DNA from: Planctomycetia bacterium
Lineage (GTDB): Bacteria; Planctomycetota; Planctomycetia; Pirellulales; UBA1268
Length of the DNA: 9,557 bases
Reading direction: 5' to 3'
Assembly (NCBI GenBank): GCA_009919445.1
Contig: RGBY01000085.1
Coordinates: 1-9,557 of the forward strand
Shown: positions 1-6,969 of the stretch, piece by piece
How the letters are laid out: the number at the start of each line of letters is the position of its first letter
How positions within the stretch are numbered: position 1 is the stretch's first letter
The notes under the pieces: generated by a model
The model's input: the letters and a program-made list of their open reading frames with translations, nothing else
Database searches by the model: none
What the model was told of the DNA's origin: nothing
Made by a program: the position numbers and the translations under genes

Positions 1-1
1 G

Positions 2-2065
2 ATCTTGGCTGTCAGTGGATCTCGCTGCGGGGTTGAAGACATGCTGGCGGTTGCCACGCATCCACTGGTGCAGGCACACTTTGGCTGCGACGACGATGCT
101 GGAGAGGTCTGGCGGCGGTGCATCGAGCGGACCCGGATCCGTTGGGGACTCGACGGACCCCGCCGCGGACGCGACGGGCTCAATCAGCCCGATCTCACGG
201 CCCATACCTGGTGGCTGGGGCTGGAGCGAATGCTGCTTGGCGCAGCTGTTCCCGATGGCTTTCCAGAACCGGTTCTTGGCGGCGTGGTGCCACTGACAGG
301 CGTCGATACTGCCGATATCGAGGCACTGGCACCACTCGTTTCGATCGTCGGGATCGTGGACGAACTCGATCGAGCGGTGGCAGAAGATCGGCCAGTAGCC
401 GACTGGTGCGACCGTCTTGAATTGACCCTGTTGCGGCTCGCCGGCGATGAGTCTGACGAACTAGAGGCGGCACTTCGCGAACTGGATGCCCTCCGCCAGC
501 CGGCCACTGATGTTCCAGTTCCCTTTCATGACGTGAAGACCATTTTGTCTGGAAGTCTGGCTGCCGCTGTCGGCCGGCAGCCACTGCGGACGGGCGCCAT
601 CACTGCCACGTCGATGATTCCGCTGCGGGGTGTGCCTTTCCGCGTGATCTGTGTGGCTGGTTTCGATGAAGAGGCAGTGGCCCCGCGTGATGGCGACAGC
701 GATGACTTGGTGGAGCGACAGCGACTGCTCGGTGATATGGATCAACGGGTCGATATCCGCCGAAGCCTCCTCGACTGCCTGCTGGCAGCAGAAGACCAGC
801 TGATCATTACCTGCACCGGCATGAGCGTGGCGACGAATGCAACCCTTCCTCTGGTGACACCGCTGGCTGAGTTCGTCGAGTTTGTGGGACGACATGGCGT
901 ACCCTCTGTCGAGCGGATGGGCGAGGAATTTAGTGGGATTGAGGTCTTTCACCCCCGGCATGCATGCAGTCGGCAGAACTTTGTCTCCGATGTGGTGCGG
1001 CCGCAGACTCCCTGGAGCCATGATCGTGCCGCCTGCCATACCGCCGCGGCACTGGGGGCCAAGCCAGCCAACGACACGGCAGCGGGTATCGCGCCACCAC
1101 CACGCTCCCTGATTGAATTGAAGCCGTTGGCTGCCTTCATGGCTGATCCACTCTGGCCCTATGTGCGAGAGACCTTGGCCATCAATCCGTGGTGGGATAA
1201 CGCCGGCGTCACCCCCGCTACGATCCCTCTGGAATTGTCCAAGCGTGAGCAGCGTGAACTGCGGGACGATTTTCTGAGGCAGCGATTGGCCGCCAACCCA
1301 CCGCCAGCTTTGGCGGCGGAATGGGCGGAAGCAGTCCAGGCTGATGGTGAGGTGCCGATCTGGGGGTTCGGGGAAACAGCCGTTGCCGAAATTACAGGGT
1401 TTGCTGCAGCAGTGATTGAGCAGGCGAGTGAGGAGGGTCTGTCTCTCCAGCAGCGTGAAACAGAAATGGTGCGTCTTGATCTCGGCGAGGTGCAACTGGC
1501 AGGTGGCATTGAACGTTCGACAAGTGATGAAAAGACGCTGCTTTTGCTCCGACCGGAGGCGATGACGTCGTCCCAGTTCAATCAGCCGAAATATCTGGCG
1601 GCCACTCAGTTGTTGATGGCTGTGGCGGCAGGCTTACCCGTCGAGCGGGCGGTGGTGCTCAGTCAGCACGAGAAGTGGTCACCGGGTGCGGTCGACGGCA
1701 AGGGAAATCCTCGGAAGGCGGTACAGCAGCGAACCGTCACGCTCGATGCAGGAATTGACAAGGGAGAGGCCCGGCGACTGCTGACCGAACTTGCCCGGCT
1801 TTATCAGCTGGCAGCCGCACAGCCCTTTGGCTGTTTTGGCAAGACAGCTGAAACGCTCCTCACCGACATCGATGGAGCCCGGCGGGCCTTCGCTACTTTC
1901 GTCGGCTATGACGGCAATGCCAGAAGTCTTGAGGCGGTGGTACATGGCCTGCAGCCTGAGTTCGATGCTGTCTTTGGCGACACCGCCGCCGCGGCAGCGT
2001 TTTTTGATCCATTCGTCCGCCTCACCCATTTTGTTCCCCGCAAATACATCTACCAGCCGCGATGA
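2..2065 (+). CDS. recC: RecC subunit of exodeoxyribonuclease V, C-terminal ~687 residues (5' end outside window)
   Basis: RecC is the scaffold of RecBCD: it holds RecB and RecD, splits the duplex, and in E. coli scans the 3' strand for Chi. The reading frame is open from the left edge, so the gene begins upstream; the TTG at 5 is internal, not a start. Segments resembling E. coli RecC occur in the same order: RIRWGLD (134-154), HTWWLGLERMLLG (203-241), a block around IPLRGVPFRVICVAGF (about 615-665) matching the E. coli 'MPMRSIPFKVVCLLGM' element, HPRHACSRQNF (about 950), LKPLAAFMADPLWPY (about 1120), and PIWGFGE (about 1357) against LPYGAFGE. The fragment covers the helicase-like domain 2 region and the C-terminal inactive nuclease-like fold. 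E. coli RecC is about 1,120 residues, so roughly 400-430 residues, including most known Chi-contacting positions, lie outside. The TGA stop overlaps the recB ATG by 4 bp. Identification is strong; Chi specificity cannot be judged. Confidence 0.93.
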   Translation: MLAVSGSRCGVEDMLAVATHPLVQAHFGCDDDAGEVWRRCIERTRIRWGLDGPRRGRDGLNQPDLTAHTWWLGLERMLLGAAVPDGFPEPVLGGVVPLTGVDTADIEALAPLVSIVGIVDELDRAVAEDRPVADWCDRLELTLLRLAGDESDELEAALRELDALRQPATDVPVPFHDVKTILSGSLAAAVGRQPLRTGAITATSMIPLRGVPFRVICVAGFDEEAVAPRDGDSDDLVERQRLLGDMDQRVDIRRSLLDCLLAAEDQLIITCTGMSVATNATLPLVTPLAEFVEFVGRHGVPSVERMGEEFSGIEVFHPRHACSRQNFVSDVVRPQTPWSHDRAACHTAAALGAKPANDTAAGIAPPPRSLIELKPLAAFMADPLWPYVRETLAINPWWDNAGVTPATIPLELSKREQRELRDDFLRQRLAANPPPALAAEWAEAVQADGEVPIWGFGETAVAEITGFAAAVIEQASEEGLSLQQRETEMVRLDLGEVQLAGGIERSTSDEKTLLLLRPEAMTSSQFNQPKYLAATQLLMAVAAGLPVERAVVLSQHEKWSPGAVDGKGNPRKAVQQRTVTLDAGIDKGEARRLLTELARLYQLAAAQPFGCFGKTAETLLTDIDGARRAFATFVGYDGNARSLEAVVHGLQPEFDAVFGDTAAAAAFFDPFVRLTHFVPRKYIYQPR

Positions 2066-5000
2066 ACCTTGATCTGGCCTGCGATCGAATTGATGACGGA
2101 CTCGTGGTTGAGGCGAGTGCCGGGACGGGCAAAACCTATTCGGTGGCAGCGGTCGTGACCCGGGAAATTGGCCTGCAGGAAGAGCTGCGGATTGGCCAGA
2201 TTCTGATCACGACCTTCACCCGCAACGCGGCCGCAGAATTGCGGCATCGGGTCCGCCGTCGGCTGGCTGAAACAGCAGCTGCCCTAAGGAGCGGCTCGGT
2301 TGATGCCAGCGACGCAGTGGGCAGGCTGCTCGCCGCTGGAGATGAGGCAGAACGACTGGCCCGCATCCATCGGCTGGAGCGAGCGCTGGTCGAGTTTGAC
2401 ATGGCGACCATTTCAACCATCCATGGTGTCTGCAGCAGGGTCCTGCGAGCTGCAGGTGTTGATGCCACAGGCATGGCTGAGATCGAAGAAACGGAGCGAA
2501 TCGTCGCCGAAGTGGTGAACGATGCCGTGGTAGCGGCTGCCGCGGATGGCACGCACTGGGATGAACAGCGACTCATCGACCTGGTGACGGTCATTCTGAG
2601 TGATCCCTTTCTTGAGCTCTGGCATGACCCAGCTGGCCTTGAGGCTGAAGAGCTAGCCCAGTTGGATGCACTCCAGCCGCTCTTGGCCAGCTGTGTAACG
2701 CGGGTGCAGGCTGCCCTGGCGGCTGCTCCGGATCCCAATGATTTACTCAGACGGGCCCATGAACTGCTGGCCGACGCTGAGCAGTCGGCCCTGAAGCAGA
2801 CCCTCACGCGTCGCTTTCGTCTGGCAATCATTGATGAGGCCCAAGACACCGATCGTCTCCAATGGAGTTTCTTCAACCGGCTCTTTCCGGGCCATGATGG
2901 TCGGCCGCTGGTGAGTGTCGGTGACCCCAAACAAGCCATCTACGGGTTTCGTGGCGCAGACGTCCGAGCCTACGTCGATTTTGCATCCAAGGCAGAGCAT
3001 CATCGCACGCTCACCGTCAACCGACGGTCTGATCAGCCAGTGCTCGATCGGCTTAACGCTGCCTTCAGCGGTGCAGCTTTTGGACAGGGAATTTGCTATC
3101 ACGAGGTTTCGGCCCCGGCCAATCGCCAGGCTTCCTGCCTGCAGGGGCTCGATGATGAGGTCGAGTTCATCGATCTTGGTGAGGTCAGCAGTCAGCAGAG
3201 TCTCATCCAGCCAACAGTCGGGGCAGTCTTTCGATTGCTTGACCAGGGGCAGATCATGCCATCGGGGGCAACCCAATCGCGGCCCGTGGAACCACGTGAT
3301 ATCTGCGTGCTCGTGCGGACGAGCCGAGTAGGCCAGCAGGTTGAACAGCAGCTGACGCGGGCTGGCGTGCCGGCTGTGAGTGGTGGCACCATGAGTGTGA
3401 TGGCCAGCGACATGGCACTCGACATCCGGCTGTTGCTGGAGGCGATGGAGCGGCCGTCCAGCACCGGCCATGTTCGGCGGGCGGCGGCCACCCGGTTTTT
3501 TGGCTATCCCCTGGCCGAGGCCGGACTGCTCGAAGAAGCCTTCTTGCATACGGTGCAAGAGCAGCTCATGCAGCTAACGGTGATTCTCCAGAAGCAGGGA
3601 ATCGCGGCACTCGGTGTCGCCATCGAATCAAACGAGGCGATGATGGCCCGCATTGTTGCCGGGCGATCTGGGGAGCGGCAGGTAACAGACTTTCTGCATG
3701 TCATGGAGGTGATGGATGCCACTGGGCCCCGGCGGGGCTGTACGCCCCAGCAAGTCCTCGAGATTTTTAAGCGGCTGGAAAGCAAGAACGCCTTGCATGA
3801 ACTTGTGAGCCGGCGGGTGGAGAGTGACGCTGATGCCGTGACAATCCTGACCATGCACGCCGCCAAAGGCCTGCAGTTTCCATGTGTAGTGGTGGCCGAT
3901 CTCTGGAAGCGGGCCAGTCAAATCAAAGGTGGAGGAAGAGCACGACCGGCGGTCTTTTATGCAGACGATGGCCGGCGGCTGGTCGATCTTGGGCATGCCA
4001 TCGACAAGCCATCAGCCGTGGCACAGCAGCGGCAGCAGGCGGCTTCCGATGAAGAAACAAAGCGGCTGCTCTATGTAGCGGCCACACGTGCCAAACACTA
4101 TTTGGGTGTCCTGGTCGCCCGAGGCAGTTCGCCGAGCCTGCTTGAGGAGACACTCACGCTGCCTGATTGCCTCCTTGATGCCACGCGTCTGCCCCGGCAA
4201 TGCCATCGTTGGACGCAGCCGGTACCAGTTGCTGAGAGTCTGTCGCTCGCTCCACTGCCGACAGTTCAGCGGACCCAGCGGCGGATGTCCTTCAGCGGCC
4301 TGGTCGCCATCCGTGGCCGCGACGATCCCTTTTCGCCAGTGGGGGGTGGGTATGACGAACCAGTGCAGACGGCTGTCAGTCACTCAGGCGTTCAAGTAGA
4401 ACTGGATACGACCGGGCACGAAGTCATTGACCTGCCTGCCGGCGTGGCGGTGGGGCGGGTTGTGCACGAGGTGTTTGAGTGGGTCGATCCGACATGCCTG
4501 CCACTGGAAGAAGAAGTTCGCCGAGTCGTGCAACAGCGGGCGGCGACCAGTCGGCTGCGGCATGCTCAGGACCAGCTCGTTGCGATGGTCTGTGAGACGT
4601 TGCAAACGCCGCTGGGCGGGCCATTTGGTGGGCTGACGCTGAGTGCCATTCCACCTGCGCGCCGGCTGCCGGAACTGGGCTTCGAGATGGGGCTGGCGGA
4701 CCTGACTGCCGGCCTGAAGGCCCGCTCGATTGGCCGCGTGCTGGCTGAGCGACTCGACGCAGATGATCCGCTTGCCAGCTATGCCGAGACACTTGCCGGT
4801 CCTGCTTTTGATTTGCCCGTCGGTGGCTTCCTCACCGGCTCGATTGATGCAGTGTTGGGGCTGCCTGAGAGCAGCCCCAACCAGCCCCGGCTTGCGATCT
4901 GCGACTACAAGAGCAACCGGCTTCATGCCCAGAATGCAACTGACCCGCTTCAGGCCTATGCCCCGCGGCAAATGGCGGCGGCCATGGCAGAGCATCACTA

Positions 5001-5250
5001 TCCTTTGCAGGCACTGCTCTATGGAACGGCAGTGGCCCGCTGGCTCAGGTGGCGGTTGCCGGCGGTGGATCCCGATGACTGTCTGGTGGGGGTGATCTAT
5101 GCCTTCATTCGCGGCATGAAGGGGCCGGATACACCGGCTGATGCCCACGGCCATCGATGTGGTGTCTTTGTCTGGCAGCCCCCGCGAGGCTTGTGGCAGG
5201 CCCTGAGCGATCTGTTAGCCGATCGGCACCCTGGGGAGGCTTCATCATGA
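2062..5250 (+). CDS. recB: RecB subunit of exodeoxyribonuclease V (SF1A 3'-5' helicase and nuclease)
   Basis: RecB is the 3'-5' motor and sole nuclease of RecBCD and loads RecA after Chi in E. coli. Visible motifs in 1,062 residues: Walker A EASAGTGKT (17-25, K24), TFTRNAAAELRHR (51-63), TIHG (119-122), Walker B IIDEAQDT (256-263), VGDPKQAIYGFRG (286-298), TVNRR (318-322), TMHAAKGLQF (597-606) and LLYVAATRAK (669-678). The C-terminal nuclease has H802 (VGRVVHEVFE), E871, D929 (GSIDAV), D948 and K950 (CDYKSN), and Q983 with Y987 (QALLY), matching E. coli H956, E1020, D1067, D1080, K1082, Q1110 and Y1114, so the nuclease should be active. It is about 120 residues shorter than E. coli RecB, mostly between TIHG and DEAQDT. 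The ATG overlaps the recC stop (ATGA) and no good Shine-Dalgarno precedes it, so translation is probably coupled to recC. The stop overlaps recD in the same way. The alternative, AddA, is excluded by the RecC and RecD neighbours. Confidence 0.97.
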   Translation: MNLDLACDRIDDGLVVEASAGTGKTYSVAAVVTREIGLQEELRIGQILITTFTRNAAAELRHRVRRRLAETAAALRSGSVDASDAVGRLLAAGDEAERLARIHRLERALVEFDMATISTIHGVCSRVLRAAGVDATGMAEIEETERIVAEVVNDAVVAAAADGTHWDEQRLIDLVTVILSDPFLELWHDPAGLEAEELAQLDALQPLLASCVTRVQAALAAAPDPNDLLRRAHELLADAEQSALKQTLTRRFRLAIIDEAQDTDRLQWSFFNRLFPGHDGRPLVSVGDPKQAIYGFRGADVRAYVDFASKAEHHRTLTVNRRSDQPVLDRLNAAFSGAAFGQGICYHEVSAPANRQASCLQGLDDEVEFIDLGEVSSQQSLIQPTVGAVFRLLDQGQIMPSGATQSRPVEPRDICVLVRTSRVGQQVEQQLTRAGVPAVSGGTMSVMASDMALDIRLLLEAMERPSSTGHVRRAAATRFFGYPLAEAGLLEEAFLHTVQEQLMQLTVILQKQGIAALGVAIESNEAMMARIVAGRSGERQVTDFLHVMEVMDATGPRRGCTPQQVLEIFKRLESKNALHELVSRRVESDADAVTILTMHAAKGLQFPCVVVADLWKRASQIKGGGRARPAVFYADDGRRLVDLGHAIDKPSAVAQQRQQAASDEETKRLLYVAATRAKHYLGVLVARGSSPSLLEETLTLPDCLLDATRLPRQCHRWTQPVPVAESLSLAPLPTVQRTQRRMSFSGLVAIRGRDDPFSPVGGGYDEPVQTAVSHSGVQVELDTTGHEVIDLPAGVAVGRVVHEVFEWVDPTCLPLEEEVRRVVQQRAATSRLRHAQDQLVAMVCETLQTPLGGPFGGLTLSAIPPARRLPELGFEMGLADLTAGLKARSIGRVLAERLDADDPLASYAETLAGPAFDLPVGGFLTGSIDAVLGLPESSPNQPRLAICDYKSNRLHAQNATDPLQAYAPRQMAAAMAEHHYPLQALLYGTAVARWLRWRLPAVDPDDCLVGVIYAFIRGMKGPDTPADAHGHRCGVFVWQPPRGLWQALSDLLADRHPGEASS
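4857..4878. repeat. Perfect 8-bp inverted repeat inside recB
   Basis: GGGGCTGC, a 6-nt spacer CTGAGA, then GCAGCCCC: a perfect 8-bp GC-rich stem within the recB coding sequence. It lies between the nuclease residues D929 and D948, in a stretch of about six residues that looks inserted relative to E. coli RecB. No T-run follows, so it is unlikely to be a terminator. It may be chance in GC-rich DNA, or a structure slowing translation of the nuclease domain; nothing here decides between these. Confidence 0.45.
5233..5239 (+). promoter_or_regulatory. Shine-Dalgarno site of recD
   Basis: GGGGAGG lies 7 nt before the ATG at 5247, inside the last codons of recB. It decides the recD start: an in-frame ATG at 5157 lies deep inside recB without such a site, while 5247 gives the usual RecD N-terminus and an ATGA overlap with the recB stop. 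The strength of the site suggests recD can also recruit ribosomes independently of coupling. Confidence 0.75.
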
Positions 5251-6920
5251 CACCCCCTGCCATCTTGCAGGACTACCGACGCCTTGGCGTTATCGGTCGA
5301 GATGACCTGGCAGCAGCGACGGTGCTCGTGGGCATGGCTGCCCGCGAGGGTAGTCCTGAGCCCGATCTCCTCGCCTGGCTTGGGCTCTGTCTGGCGGTAC
5401 GGACCGTGCGGGATGGCCATACCTGCGTTGACTTCGACCGCATCGGTGACTGGGCCGCAGGGCTTGACCCAGCAACAGACGTGGCGCTCGACTGGCCGTT
5501 GTCGGCAACGCCATGGCTGGCTGCCCTTCAGGCCATCCCAGCCCTGGTTGGGCAGCCCGGGCAACGGCGGCCATTCATTCTGGATGGTCACCGACTTTAT
5601 CTGGGCCGTTCCCTGGCTGAGGAAGAGGCGATTGCCAGTGCGGTCATGCAGGATGGCTGCCGCCGTGTCCAGATCCTCTTGGGTGGTCCGGGGACTGGCA
5701 AGACAACAAAGGTGGCCCGCGACCTCGTTGATCGGATGGCCCAGTTGCCAGCTGGCCAGCGACCACCGCGACTGGCACTGGCGGCCCCAACAGGCAAGGC
5801 AGCCTCGCGCATGACAGATGTGCTACGGGCCCGCTGTGCCGAAGCAGGCGCGGCTCCAGAGGTGGTGGCTGCCGTGACGGCTGAACCAGCCCGCACCGTG
5901 CACAAACTGCTTGGCTACAACCCAGCTGCCAAGCAGCCCTTCGCCTTTCATGCCGGGAATCGACTGCCGCATGATCTGGTGATTGTTGACGAGGCCTCCA
6001 TGCTCTCCAGTTCGCTCATGCATCATCTGCTGGTTGCCTTGGCCCCTGATGCCGAAATTCTACTGGTGGGTGATCCCGATCAGTTGGCCAGTGTTGCCGC
6101 TGGTACCGTGTTGGGTGACATCGCTGCCTTTCGGGCCGAGGCCTTTGCCAGCCATCCGCTCCATGGGCGAATTGAAGAGCTGACCACAAACCATCGGGCT
6201 CAGCATGCACCCGGAATTGTGGCGTTGGCCCAGGCCATCCGGCAGGGCGATCCGGAAGCAACGATCGCCGTGCTGGAGAGTCAGCCAGCCGATGTGACCT
6301 GGGTTGAGCCTGGCAGCAGTTCGGCATTCAATGAGCTCACTAGCACGGTCGTCGCCCATGCCGAGCGGCTCTGTCAGGCGGCAGCAGGGGGTCATCCAGA
6401 TGATGTGCTCAGGACACAGGCCAAACTGCAGGTGCTCTGCGGCCATCGTGAGGGATCGTTCGGGGTCGCGGGCTGGAATGCTCGTATTGAGAGTCGGCTG
6501 GGGATTCCTCCTGCAAAACCGTGGTATGCCGGGCGGCCGGTAATGGTCACTCGCAACAACCGGTCGCTGGCGCTTTTCAATGGTGATGTCGGTGTGACCG
6601 TGCCAGTGGCGGGCGGCTCTTCGCGGCTGGAGGCAGTCTTTGGCCAGCCGGGGCAGACGGTGCGGGTTCCGATTTCACGGCTGGAGGATGTGGCAACCGT
6701 GCATGCCCTGACCATCCACAAAAGCCAGGGATCAGAATACGACCACGCTGTGGTTGTGTTACCGGAGCGACCCAGTCGGATTGTGACCCGTGAACTGCTC
6801 TATACCGGGGTGACGCGGGCCAAGAGCCGGGTGACTGTTGTTGGCAGCCGGGCGGTCATTGAGGCAGCGGTGAGCCGGCCAATCAGGCGGGCCACTGGGC
6901 TTACCGCACGAATGAGCTGA
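5247..6920 (+). CDS. recD: RecD subunit of exodeoxyribonuclease V (SF1B 5'-3' helicase)
   Basis: RecD is the fast 5'-3' motor of RecBCD and is needed for its full nuclease activity. With the start at 5247 the protein is 557 residues (E. coli RecD is 608). The N-terminal ~130 residues match the RecC-contacting domain, including RPFILDGHRLYLGR (E. coli MILCGDRLYLNR). Helicase motifs in order: Walker A GGPGTGKTT (146-154, K152), LAAPTGKAASRM (178-189), Walker B IVDEASM (246-252), VGDPDQLASV (274-283), TTNHR (313-317), the domain-2 block CGHREGSFGVAGWN (398-411), WYAGRPVM (426-433), FNGDVG (444-449), TIHKSQGSEYDHA (489-501) and LLYTGVTRAK (517-526). The WYAGRPVM and GSEYDHA elements are typical of RecD. 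The loop between VGDPDQ and the NHR motif is about 20 residues shorter than in E. coli. It is third in the operon, with a good ribosome site and ATGA overlap with recB. Nothing suggests inactivation. A stand-alone RecD2 is excluded by length and context. Confidence 0.96.
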   Translation: MTPPAILQDYRRLGVIGRDDLAAATVLVGMAAREGSPEPDLLAWLGLCLAVRTVRDGHTCVDFDRIGDWAAGLDPATDVALDWPLSATPWLAALQAIPALVGQPGQRRPFILDGHRLYLGRSLAEEEAIASAVMQDGCRRVQILLGGPGTGKTTKVARDLVDRMAQLPAGQRPPRLALAAPTGKAASRMTDVLRARCAEAGAAPEVVAAVTAEPARTVHKLLGYNPAAKQPFAFHAGNRLPHDLVIVDEASMLSSSLMHHLLVALAPDAEILLVGDPDQLASVAAGTVLGDIAAFRAEAFASHPLHGRIEELTTNHRAQHAPGIVALAQAIRQGDPEATIAVLESQPADVTWVEPGSSSAFNELTSTVVAHAERLCQAAAGGHPDDVLRTQAKLQVLCGHREGSFGVAGWNARIESRLGIPPAKPWYAGRPVMVTRNNRSLALFNGDVGVTVPVAGGSSRLEAVFGQPGQTVRVPISRLEDVATVHALTIHKSQGSEYDHAVVVLPERPSRIVTRELLYTGVTRAKSRVTVVGSRAVIEAAVSRPIRRATGLTARMS

Positions 6921-6969
6921 CGGCTTCGCTCTGTCTGGCGGCAGCAGCTGAGTGGCTGGCCTGGTCTGG

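Noticed and set aside
461..1495. 344-codon open frame on the - strand inside recC
   Set aside because: It is antisense to a strongly conserved recC stretch, its translation is rich in Cys, His, Trp and Arg without recognisable motifs, and such open frames are common opposite GC-rich genes.
2743..3558. 271-codon open frame on the - strand inside recB
   Set aside because: It is antisense to the RecB helicase motifs, with low-quality protein composition and no family features.
4384..5154. 256-codon open frame on the - strand across the RecB nuclease domain
   Set aside because: It is opposite conserved nuclease motifs; the translation has no domain and no convincing start context.
5157..5246. 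Earlier in-frame ATG that would extend RecD by 30 residues
   Set aside because: It would overlap the end of recB by more than 90 bp, lacks a ribosome site, and the extension does not resemble RecD; the ATG at 5247 has a strong Shine-Dalgarno and the operon's usual ATGA overlap.
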